From: Acetobacteraceae bacterium
Lineage (GTDB): Bacteria; Pseudomonadota; Alphaproteobacteria; Acetobacterales; Acetobacteraceae
Length of the DNA: 8,295 nt
Reading direction: 5' to 3'
NCBI GenBank assembly: GCA_030044345.1
Contig: JASHVY010000208.1
Span: 1-8,295 of the forward strand
Notes under the pieces: model-generated
Databases searched by the model: none
Told to the model about the DNA's origin: nothing
Seen by the model: the letters and a program-made list of their open reading frames with translations, nothing else
Position numbers and translations under genes: made by a program
Part shown: positions 1 through 6,766 of the stretch, piece after piece
Layout: every line of letters begins with the position of its first letter
Position numbering within the stretch: the first letter of the stretch is position 1

Positions 1-3000
1 TCGCGGAACAGCAGACGGTTGCCGGTCAGCGCCGCGAGGCGAGGCCCCGGCGTGAGAATGCCGGCGAGATTGAGCGGATCAGCACCGGAAACCGAAATCC
101 ACGCGCCGGCGGCCGTGCGGCGGCGTGTCTCGCGCAGCAGGCCCACCGCCTCGGGCAGGGCATATTGCTCGCCTGAGAAACCCGCAACGAAACGACCGCC
201 GCGAATCTCGCCGCGCGCCTCCAGCCTGCGATAGACACGGAGCAAATCGCGCCAAGGCGGCAGCCACGCGGCTTCGCGCGCGAGCAGCCGCCAGAAGACG
301 ACGCCGTAACGGCCGAGCAGCGTGCGCGCCGCATGCTCGATCGCTTCCGCCTTGGCTTCGGGATCGATTGATTCGGCAGGTGCGCGGCGCGTGAGCGCCC
401 AGCGGCCGGCGCCTTCCATGCCGAAGGCCAATGTCCGGCGCCGCCGCGGCGCGCCTGCAAAAGGCCGGCGGCGGTCCTCCGGCACCAGGAGCGCACGCAG
501 CCCGCCGAAACTGTCCGAAGTGACGAGGCCGAGCGCGACCAGCTCGCCAAGCGCCTCCTCGAGCTGCGGGCGCAGCAACCCCGTGGCCTCCACGAGCTCG
601 TCGAAGAAAGAGGCCCCGTGCGCACGCAGCGCGTTGAGCAGCGCCTCGGCCCGCCCGGTTGGCAGCGCCGCGTCGGGCTCGCCCGCAAGCCGCGTCCAGA
701 GCGGACGATGGCGGCGGGCGAGAAGCGTGATCGGCGTCGTGCGCACAGGGCCGCGGCTTCCTGCCAAGGACGGGCTCAAACGCGCCCAGGCAACGCGCCC
801 TGCCAGACACTGATCATCCAGCCAGGCCGGCTCGTACGAAGCAATGCGCGCCGGCAGAATCTCGGTCTCCCATGCGCCTGCCGGTGCCTCGAAGCCTTCG
901 AGCAGCGCGACCGCCGCCGTGACCGCGTCCGGCCCTTCCAGCCGTGTCTCCTCCGTCATGCGCTGCCAGGCAAAGAGAAAGCGAAGGAAGTCGCTCGCCG
1001 CGACCGGCTCGATCTCCGCCCGCAAGCGCCGAACGGTGTAATGGTGAATGCGCGCGAGCAGCCGCCGGTCGCACCATTCCTCCTCATTGCCGCCAGGGGT
1101 GAAGCGTCCGCGCATGGCGAAGCCCTCCACCTCGAGCGCTGTGAGCGCGGTGCCGACCGCCTCCGCGCCGAGCCCGAACGGCGCGGCCAGGTTGCTTGGC
1201 GTGACCGGGCCAAGACCTTCCAGCCGGCCTCGCAAAATCTCGGCGAGCGCTTCTTCCGCCGACCACGCACGTTCCGCCGGCGGCGCAAGCGCGGGGGCGC
1301 ATCGCGCATCGGGCCAGAGAACGAGGAACAGGCCCAGCCGCTCAGCGGCGACCCAGAGCGCGGCGCCGGCTTTCTCCATCCGCGTCACGCGGCCCTCGCG
1401 CGCAAGCTGGACGAGCCAGCCGCCCCACTCGGGCACGGACTGGGCTTCCTCGGTCGAAAGACAGCCAAGCCAGAGGAGCGCATCGTGCAGCTCCTCCGCA
1501 TTGACAGGATCGGGCCAGGCTTCGAGGCGAACGCGCGCGATCGCCTCCGCATCCAGCTTTCCAAGCTCGGCCGCGCTCTCCGGGCTGAGCCAGCGCCGCG
1601 CCATGACCGCCTGTGTCCGCCGCTCCTCCAGCGGCGCGCCGTCGAGGAATGCGTAGGGCCGGGCGGAAAGCACTTCGAGCGCGAGCGGCGAGGGCTCGGT
1701 GAGATCACGCGCGATGATGCTGATCTCGCCGGACTCGAGATGGCGCAGCAGGCGTTCAAGCCCGACGATGTCCATCGCCTCGAAAAGACAATCGGTGATC
1801 GTCTGGTTGTTGAGCGGATGGTCGGGAATCTCGCGCTCGCCCACCAAATTCTCGGCACAGGCGATCTGGTCGGGAAAGACGGCGGCAATCAAATCTTCGG
1901 CCTGCATGCGGGCGATTTGCGGCGCGATCTTCTTGCCGCCTACGAAGCGCGGCAGCGCGAGCGCAATCCCGGCCACCCAGCGCCAGCGCGTGGTGAACAT
2001 CGGCGCATCGAGCAATGCCTGAATGAGGACGGAGCGCACGCTCGCGGAATGGAGATAGTGCGCCACCTCGGCGAGATCGAAACTGTGCGCCGTGGTGAGC
2101 GAGAGCACGATATTGTCTTCGGTTGCCGCGGCCTGCAGCTCGAAATTGAATTTGCGGCAGAAGCGCTTGCGCAAGCTGAGCCCCCAGGCGCGGTTGATCC
2201 GGCTGCCATAGGGCGAATGAATAACGAGCTGCATGCCGCCCGCTTCGTCGAAGAAACGTTCGAGGACGATCCGCTCCATCGTCGGCAGCAGGCCAAGCGC
2301 GGCATGGGCAGCCGCGAGATATTCGAGAAGCTGCCCGGCCGCGGGTGCCGCGAGGCCGAGCTCGCCTTCAAGCCAGTTTCGGGCCGTCTCGCCCTCCGGG
2401 TCGCCTGCAAGGCGCGCGGCGATGCCGGTGTGCAGGCGCGAGACCGCGGCGGAAAGCGCGTCGCTCCGGCCCGGCGCCTCGCCGAGCCAGAAGGGAATGG
2501 TCGGCGGCTGCCCCTGCGCATCCTCGACGCGAACGGTCCCGCGTTCGATGCGCAGGATGCGATAGGCGGTGTTGCCGAGCTGGAATATATCGCCGGTCAG
2601 GCTTTCGACTGCGAAATCCTCGTTGACGCTGCCGATCACGGTGTTTTCCGGTTCCAGCAGAACCTGATAATCGGCGGTGTCCGGAATCGTCCCGCCGGAG
2701 GTGAGCGCGGTCACGCGCGCGCCGCGCCGTCCGCGCAGCACATGATTGATCGCATCGTGGTGAATGAGCGCGCCGCGCCGTCCGCGCCGCGTGGTGAATC
2801 CCTCTCCGAGCATATGCACGACGGCGCGAAACTCCTCGCGCGTGAGCGCGCGATAAGGCCAGGCCCGACGCATCCGTTCGTAAAGCGCGGCCTCGGGCCA
2901 GTCCTGCGCCGCAACCTCCGCAACGATCTGCTGGGCGAGCACGTCGAGCGGCTGATGCGGAAGCGTCAGCCGGTCCAGCTCGCCGCGACGGACGGAATCG

Positions 3001-4187
3001 AGCAGTGCCGCGCATTCCACGAGATCGTCGCGCGAGAGCGGGAAGAGCCGCCCTTTCGGCGTCGCGCCGACAGCGTGGCCTGAGCGCCCGACCCGCTGAA
3101 GAAAGCTCGCGATCGCGCGCGGCGAGCCGAGCTGGCAGGCAAGATCGACATCGCCGATATCGATGCCGAGCTCGAGCGAGGCGGTCGCCACCAGCGCCTT
3201 GAGCGCGCCCTGCTTCAGCCTCTGCTCGGCCTTGAACCGCCACTCCTTGGCAAGGCTGCCGTGATGGGCGGTGACAGCCTCTTCGCCAATTCGCTCGGAC
3301 AGCGCGCGCGCAACGCGCTCGGCCATCCGGCGCGTGTTGACGAAGACGAGCGTGGTGCGGTGCGCCGCGATGAGCTCGGCAAGGCGATCATAGACTTGGG
3401 TCCAGACATCCGCGGACATCACCGCCTCGAGCGGAGAGGCAGGCAGCTCCAGCGCGAGGTCGCGCGCGCGCTGGTGGCCGGTATCGACGATCACGGGCTT
3501 TGCCGCCGGCGTTCCATCCGCGGCCGCGCCCACCAACAGATCGGCGATCGCCGTGATCGGGTTCTGGGTCGCCGAGAGGCCGATGCGAAGGAGCTTGTCG
3601 TCCGTGAGCGCGGCCAGCCGTTCGAGCGAAAGGGCGAGATGGGCACCGCGCTTGTTCGCGGCCATCGCGTGGATCTCGTCGACGATCACCCATCGCGTGG
3701 TCCCGAGCATTGCACGGCCGGACTCGGAGCCGAGCAGGATGTAGAGCGATTCCGGGGTGGTGACGACGATGTGCGGCGGACGGCGGCGCATCCGCTCCCG
3801 CTCGCCCGGGGGTGTGTCTCCCGTGCGCACCCAGGTGCGGATCTCGACATCGGGCAGCCCCTGCGCCCGCAAAGCCTCGCGGATGCCGGCCAGCGGCGCT
3901 TCGAGATTACGCTGCACGTCGTTGGAAAGGGCTTTCAGCGGCGAGACATAGACGATCTGGGTCGCGTCGGGGAGTTCGCCCGCGAGGCCCTGACGGAGCA
4001 GCGCGTCGATCGCGGCAAGGAAGGCCGCCAGCGTCTTGCCCGAGCCGGTGGGCGCGGCGATCAGCGTATGGCGGCCGGCCTGGATCGCCGGCCATGCCTC
4101 GGCCTGGGCCGGGGTGGGCGCGGCGAAGCGGTCGGCGAACCATGCCGCAACGGCAGGATGGAACAGGCGCGAAAAGGTGGCGTTCAT
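1..4187 (-). CDS. lhr: Lhr-type ATP-dependent DNA helicase with long C-terminal domain (3' end cut by window edge)
   Basis: Long Lhr (large helicase-related) superfamily 2 protein, an ATP-driven 3'-5' DNA translocase linked to DNA repair in characterised bacteria. The frame is open from ATG at 4187 to the left edge, 1395 codons. Seen: Walker A APTGSGKT with Lys51, the DEIH box at Asp170-Glu171, motif III SAT near 205, and motif VI QRVGRSGH at 364-371. After the two RecA domains come winged-helix and beta-barrel sequences (EDFAVES, then PFWLGEAPGRS, about 520-590). The Lhr C-terminal region follows, with EWCDRRLLARIHHYT around Trp1038 and GFSGEQYALPEA near the visible end. That region resembles AlkZ/YcaQ winged-helix proteins. 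Long Lhr proteins run to about 1450-1550 residues, so roughly 50-150 are missing. The uracil-glycosylase aspartate reported near the E. coli Lhr C terminus would lie outside. The ATG has only a weak GGAA upstream. No frameshift was seen. The core-only Lhr forms paired with ligase and nuclease genes lack this C-terminal region. Confidence 0.96.
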   Translation of the reverse strand, partial: MNATFSRLFHPAVAAWFADRFAAPTPAQAEAWPAIQAGRHTLIAAPTGSGKTLAAFLAAIDALLRQGLAGELPDATQIVYVSPLKALSNDVQRNLEAPLAGIREALRAQGLPDVEIRTWVRTGDTPPGERERMRRRPPHIVVTTPESLYILLGSESGRAMLGTTRWVIVDEIHAMAANKRGAHLALSLERLAALTDDKLLRIGLSATQNPITAIADLLVGAAADGTPAAKPVIVDTGHQRARDLALELPASPLEAVMSADVWTQVYDRLAELIAAHRTTLVFVNTRRMAERVARALSERIGEEAVTAHHGSLAKEWRFKAEQRLKQGALKALVATASLELGIDIGDVDLACQLGSPRAIASFLQRVGRSGHAVGATPKGRLFPLSRDDLVECAALLDSVRRGELDRLTLPHQPLDVLAQQIVAEVAAQDWPEAALYERMRRAWPYRALTREEFRAVVHMLGEGFTTRRGRRGALIHHDAINHVLRGRRGARVTALTSGGTIPDTADYQVLLEPENTVIGSVNEDFAVESLTGDIFQLGNTAYRILRIERGTVRVEDAQGQPPTIPFWLGEAPGRSDALSAAVSRLHTGIAARLAGDPEGETARNWLEGELGLAAPAAGQLLEYLAAAHAALGLLPTMERIVLERFFDEAGGMQLVIHSPYGSRINRAWGLSLRKRFCRKFNFELQAAATEDNIVLSLTTAHSFDLAEVAHYLHSASVRSVLIQALLDAPMFTTRWRWVAGIALALPRFVGGKKIAPQIARMQAEDLIAAVFPDQIACAENLVGEREIPDHPLNNQTITDCLFEAMDIVGLERLLRHLESGEISIIARDLTEPSPLALEVLSARPYAFLDGAPLEERRTQAVMARRWLSPESAAELGKLDAEAIARVRLEAWPDPVNAEELHDALLWLGCLSTEEAQSVPEWGGWLVQLAREGRVTRMEKAGAALWVAAERLGLFLVLWPDARCAPALAPPAERAWSAEEALAEILRGRLEGLGPVTPSNLAAPFGLGAEAVGTALTALEVEGFAMRGRFTPGGNEEEWCDRRLLARIHHYTVRRLRAEIEPVAASDFLRFLFAWQRMTEETRLEGPDAVTAAVALLEGFEAPAGAWETEILPARIASYEPAWLDDQCLAGRVAWARLSPSLAGSRGPVRTTPITLLARRHRPLWTRLAGEPDAALPTGRAEALLNALRAHGASFFDELVEATGLLRPQLEEALGELVALGLVTSDSFGGLRALLVPEDRRRPFAGAPRRRRTLAFGMEGAGRWALTRRAPAESIDPEAKAEAIEHAARTLLGRYGVVFWRLLAREAAWLPPWRDLLRVYRRLEARGEIRGGRFVAGFSGEQYALPEAVGLLRETRRRTAAGAWISVSGADPLNLAGILTPGPRLAALTGNRLLFR
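2717..2787. repeat. 20-bp in-frame direct repeat inside lhr
   Basis: The 20 bases at 2717-2736 recur exactly at 2768-2787. The offset is 51 bp, which is 17 codons, so both copies are read in the same frame of lhr. They encode two RGRRGA-like segments, near residues 468-474 and 485-491, in the linker region after the RecA domains. The second segment leads into the TSGGTIPDTADY stretch that Lhr proteins normally carry here. The repeat is GC-rich and low in complexity, so it may be chance or codon bias acting on Arg/Gly-rich protein sequence. It could also be a small duplication. Confidence 0.9.
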
Positions 4188-4206
4188 CGGTTCCGGCAAT
4201 GTCGCA

Positions 4207-4237
4207 CATCCGGGGCCGCAGGCGCAGCCGCCGGATG
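4207..4237. other. GC-rich inverted repeat in the VOC-lhr gap
   Basis: CATCCGG at 4207-4213 is the exact reverse complement of CCGGATG at 4231-4237. Inside it GGC (4214-4216) can pair with GCC (4227-4229) around a 10-base loop, leaving one bulged base. The hairpin lies between the end of the VOC gene (4308) and the lhr start (4187), about 20 bp upstream of the lhr ATG as transcribed. No run of T follows on the minus strand, so a classical intrinsic terminator is not supported. It could be a weak terminator of the VOC transcript, an element in the lhr leader, or chance in GC-rich DNA. The rest of the 120-bp gap shows nothing clear. Confidence 0.4.
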
Positions 4238-4307
4238 CGCGCAAGGCCGGAATCAGGGGTCGTTCTGTCGCCCGATCAAGCCCCCTTCAACCTGTCCGCC
4301 CCGCTTG

Positions 4308-4688
4308 TCAGGCTTCCGGGCGGCTGCAATAGGCCTCGAGGCGATAGCCGTCCGGGTCGATGGCGAAGGCCGCGTAGTAGTCGGGCCCGTAATCGGCGCG
4401 GAGGCCCGGTTTGCCATTGTCCTGCCCGCCGGCCGCCAGGGCCGCGGCGTGAAACGCATCGACGCTCTTGCGGGTGGGAGCGGTGAAGCAGAAATGCAGG
4501 CCCGATTTCGGATTGGCCGGAACGGGTTGAGCGGCGACGCTCATCCAGAAGACCGGCGCGGCGTCGCCATAGCCGAGCCATTCATCACCTTCGCTCAGAA
4601 GCTTGTAGCCGAGCGGGGCGAGAGAAGCGTCGTAGAAACGCTTGGCGCGCGCGAGATCGTGCACGCCGATCGAGACATGGTCGAGCAT
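4308..4688 (-). CDS. VOC family protein (glyoxalase/bleomycin-resistance/dioxygenase fold)
   Basis: Complete 126-residue protein of the vicinal oxygen chelate superfamily: small cytoplasmic proteins of two beta-alpha-beta-beta-beta modules that bind a metal and act on small molecules. Seen: the opening MLDHVSIGVHDL strand, the RAKRFYDASLAPLGYKLL helix, and the closing YYAAFAIDPDGYRLEAY strand. His4, His65 (GLHFCF) and Glu118 (RLEAY) sit where VOC metal ligands usually lie, so metal binding is plausible. Length is normal for a single-domain member. The ATG at 4688 is fixed by a strong GGAGGAG nine bases upstream. The gene faces away from the AraC regulator across 87 bp, suggesting control by it, and lies 120 bp upstream of lhr on the same strand. 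The substrate cannot be told. Glyoxalase I, fosfomycin or bleomycin resistance and extradiol dioxygenase activities all share this fold, and nothing seen selects one. Confidence 0.93.
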   Translation of the reverse strand: MLDHVSIGVHDLARAKRFYDASLAPLGYKLLSEGDEWLGYGDAAPVFWMSVAAQPVPANPKSGLHFCFTAPTRKSVDAFHAAALAAGGQDNGKPGLRADYGPDYYAAFAIDPDGYRLEAYCSRPEA

Positions 4689-4775
4689 GAGAGCTTTCTC
4701 CTCCGTTGCGTTCGTGGGCCGATCCTATGGCGTACGCGCGGTTCCTTGCTTGGGGAAAGTTGCTAGCTTGGGCGG
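4689..4775. promoter_or_regulatory. Divergent promoter region between the VOC gene and the AraC regulator
   Basis: The 87 bp between two outward-facing genes must hold both promoters or a shared one. No convincing -35/-10 pair was found on either strand; the best minus-strand -10-like hexamer is TAGGAT, without a matching -35. Possible regulator contacts: a 7-bp direct repeat GCTTGGG at 4748-4754 and 4766-4772 (18 bp apart, close to the AraC start), the 8-bp palindrome GCGTACGC at 4730-4737, and GCTAGC at 4762-4767. AraC proteins often bind direct repeats through their two helix-turn-helix units, so the repeat is the better candidate. At this length such matches can arise by chance. Confidence 0.4.
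4698..4704 (-). promoter_or_regulatory. Strong Shine-Dalgarno site of the VOC gene
   Basis: Reads GGAGGAG on the minus strand, with nine bases between it and the ATG ending at 4688. It is the only near-consensus ribosome binding site in the window and it fixes the VOC start. The other starts here (lhr, the AraC regulator, the glycosyltransferase) have weak or poorly spaced sites, so the VOC protein may be translated comparatively well. Confidence 0.8.
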
Positions 4776-5696
4776 ATGCCGAACGGGAACGATCCCAACC
4801 GGGCAGGAATGTCGGAGAGACCGCCGGGCGGCGCGCCCGCCGCGCGTCTGATCGCCGCCGGCCCCGGCTGGCAGGTGAGCGACGTGGTCTGCCGCCTTGG
4901 GCCGCGGGACCGGCCATTCGAGGAACGGCACGCGGAGGTGAGCATCGCCCTGGTGCTGGAGGGATCGTTCCAATATCGTTCCGATCGTACGGCCCTGCTC
5001 TATCCGGGGGCCTTCCTGCTCGGCAATGCCGGCGCTTGCTTCGTCTGTGGGCATGAGCATGGCGTGGGGGATCGCTGCCTCGCACTCCGCCTGGCACCCG
5101 ATTTCTTCGCCGAGATCGCGGCGAGCACGGTGGGCTCCTCCCGCTTCCGCTTTCCCGCGGCGATGCTGCCGGCAAGCCGGAAACTTGCTTTGCCGCGTAT
5201 CGAGAGCGAGGCCCGAAGGCGGCAAGGCCTGGCCAGGGAAGAGTGGGTCATCGGGCTGGCGGAGGCGGTTCTGGCCACGCTCGCCGGCGGGGCGCGCGGG
5301 ATCATCGAGCCTTCGGCGCGCGACCGCCAGCGGATCAGCGACGTGCTTCGGCACATCGAGGAAAACTGCGAGGAAAAGCTCGACCTTTCCGGACTGGCGC
5401 GGGTGGCGCGGATGAGCCGCTATCACTTTCTCCGCACTTTCCGCCGCGCGCTCGGACTCACGCCCTACCAGTTCGTGTTGAGTGTCAGAATGCGCCGCGC
5501 GGCCGCGCGGCTCTGGGCCAGTTCAGCCCCCATCGCGACAATCGCGTTCGAGGCCGGGTTCGGCGATCTCTCGACCTTCAATGCCCGCTTTCGCGACCTG
5601 TTCGGAAAGAGCCCGAGCGCGTTCCGTCGCTCGGGGCAAGCGGATCAAAGCCCGAGGAGATCGAGGGTGCGGGCGAGCACTTTTGTCTCATCATAG
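4776..5696 (+). CDS. AraC family transcriptional regulator
   Basis: A 306-residue DNA-binding transcription factor. The C-terminal half is a typical AraC/XylS domain: helix-turn-helix 1 at about 203-223 (LSGLARVARMSRYHFLRTFR), helix-turn-helix 2 at about 250-272, and the family signature GFGDLSTFNARFRDLFGKSP at 261-280, followed by SAFR. The N-terminal half (about 25-130) looks like a beta-rich sensor: EVSIALVLEGSFQYRS, then YPGAFLLGNAG and a Cys/His cluster (Cys88, Cys91, His93, His95, Cys101). The ligand is unknown. The start is uncertain: ATG at 4776 has only GGGCGG touching it, and ATG at 4809 (Met12) has AGGA touching it. The conserved region begins after both. The gene is divergent from the VOC gene, its likely target, and probably autoregulated. 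Its last 17 codons overlap the 3' end of the convergent glycosyltransferase gene and encode an Arg/Ser-rich tail beyond the usual domain end. Confidence 0.95.
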   Translation: MPNGNDPNRAGMSERPPGGAPAARLIAAGPGWQVSDVVCRLGPRDRPFEERHAEVSIALVLEGSFQYRSDRTALLYPGAFLLGNAGACFVCGHEHGVGDRCLALRLAPDFFAEIAASTVGSSRFRFPAAMLPASRKLALPRIESEARRRQGLAREEWVIGLAEAVLATLAGGARGIIEPSARDRQRISDVLRHIEENCEEKLDLSGLARVARMSRYHFLRTFRRALGLTPYQFVLSVRMRRAAARLWASSAPIATIAFEAGFGDLSTFNARFRDLFGKSPSAFRRSGQADQSPRRSRVRASTFVSS

Positions 5697-6766
5697 CACT
5701 CGATCGCGCGGGCGCGGCCGGCTGCGCCCATGGCGGCGCGACGAGCGGGGTCTGCGGCAAGCTCGGCGAGGGCGGCGGCGAGCGGTTCGCTTTTGCCGCG
5801 CGGCACGAGCAGGCCCGTGATGCCCTCCAGCACCTGCTCGCGTGTGCCCGGGATGTCCGTTGCGACCACCGGCAGGCCCGCCAGCATCGCCTCGATCACG
5901 ACCATCGGCAGGCCCTCGAAGTGGCTGGGCAGGGCGAAGATATCGGCAGCGGCGAGGATCGCCGGCGTATCCTCGCGATAGCCGAGCATCTTGAGGCGTG
6001 TGCCAAGCCCAGAGGCCGCGAAGAGGGGGGCGAGGTCGCGGCCATGCTCGTTGGCCAGCCGCTCTCCGACGACCCAGAGCTCAGCGTCGGGCAGAGTGCG
6101 CATGGCCGCGAGAAGCTCGGGATAGCCTTTCGCGTGCACGAGGCGCGCGATGATGACGATGACGAGCCGGTCGGGCGGCGTGCCGAGCTCTGCGCGCAGC
6201 CGCGCCCGGGCTTCCGGGTCGGGGCGAAAAAGGGAGGGATCGCGTCCGTTGCCGATAGCCTCGACATGGCGGGCGATGCCGAAGCGGCGTGCCGCCGCTG
6301 CGTCGGAGGCCGAGACCGTGAGCATGATGTCGGTGAAGCGGCCGCCGAGCCATTCGGTGGTGAAGGTCGCCACGCGGCGCGGCCATGAGCTGGGCTGGCG
6401 GAAGTGGAAGCCGTGATTCGTGTAGGCGATGCGGGGAATGCCTGCGCGGCGCGCGGCGATGCGGGTGAGAAAGCCGCTGACCAGCATGTGAGTATGCACG
6501 AGATCGGGCTTTTCGGCTCGGAGCAGGCCCACGAGGGCGCGGAACGAAGCCACATGGGTGGCGGGGGAAAGACGGCGTGCGAAGGGGATTGTGAACACGC
6601 GAAACCCTTCGGCCCGGACCGTGTCGAGGAGTGGTCCGTCGGGCGCAAGACCGATCATCTCGTGGCCGCGAGCACGACCGGCGCGCATCAGCGGCAGCAG
6701 GAAGTGCCGCAGCGCGAAGTCGGTGTTGGTGACCTCGATGACTTTCACCGGGTAAGTGTCAGCCAA
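5645..6766 (-). CDS. Glycosyltransferase family 4 protein
   Basis: A 373-residue GT-B fold glycosyltransferase (GT4, retaining), expected to move a sugar from a nucleotide-sugar donor to an envelope or extracellular glycan at the inner membrane's cytoplasmic face. Seen: N-terminal Rossmann half opening KVIEVTNTDFALRHFLLPL, LVHTHMLVSGFLTRIAARR at about 89-107 and YTNHGFHF at 115-122. The C-terminal half has the donor site: GNGRD at 172-176, Arg208 and Lys213 in IARLVHAKGYPEL, and the EX7E motif Glu284/Glu292 (FEGLPMVVIEAM). Length is normal; no signal peptide or membrane segment. The start is TTG at 6766, just upstream of which the frame is closed by a stop; GTG at 6748 is the alternative. TTG lies inside the heparinase-like gene, whose stop ends 8 bases into this one, suggesting translational coupling. 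Sugar and acceptor are unknown. The 3' end overlaps the convergent AraC gene by 52 bp. Confidence 0.94.
   Translation of the reverse strand: MADTYPVKVIEVTNTDFALRHFLLPLMRAGRARGHEMIGLAPDGPLLDTVRAEGFRVFTIPFARRLSPATHVASFRALVGLLRAEKPDLVHTHMLVSGFLTRIAARRAGIPRIAYTNHGFHFRQPSSWPRRVATFTTEWLGGRFTDIMLTVSASDAAAARRFGIARHVEAIGNGRDPSLFRPDPEARARLRAELGTPPDRLVIVIIARLVHAKGYPELLAAMRTLPDAELWVVGERLANEHGRDLAPLFAASGLGTRLKMLGYREDTPAILAAADIFALPSHFEGLPMVVIEAMLAGLPVVATDIPGTREQVLEGITGLLVPRGKSEPLAAALAELAADPARRAAMGAAGRARAIECYDETKVLARTLDLLGL

Noticed and set aside
618..3083. 821-codon open frame on the plus strand
   Set aside because: It lies exactly antisense to lhr, with codons in register, and is rich in Arg, Ala and Gly with no recognisable motif. 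In GC-rich DNA the frame opposite a real gene is often open. The minus strand encodes unmistakable Lhr motifs here.
2368..3243. 291-codon open frame on the minus strand
   Set aside because: It is an alternate frame inside lhr, dominated by Arg and Ala, with no motif, while the lhr frame is intact through it.
4240..4307. Possible intrinsic terminator downstream of the VOC gene
   Set aside because: A G-rich run and a C-rich run could pair over a loop of more than 20 bases, but there is no compact stem and no T tract.
3261..4766. 501-codon open frame on the plus strand
   Set aside because: It runs antisense across lhr, the gap and the VOC gene, ignores all their boundaries and shows no family motif. 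It is a shadow frame.
5243..6388. 381-codon open frame on the plus strand across the AraC and glycosyltransferase genes
   Set aside because: It starts in another frame inside the AraC gene and continues antisense through the glycosyltransferase. Both genes have clear motifs and it has none.
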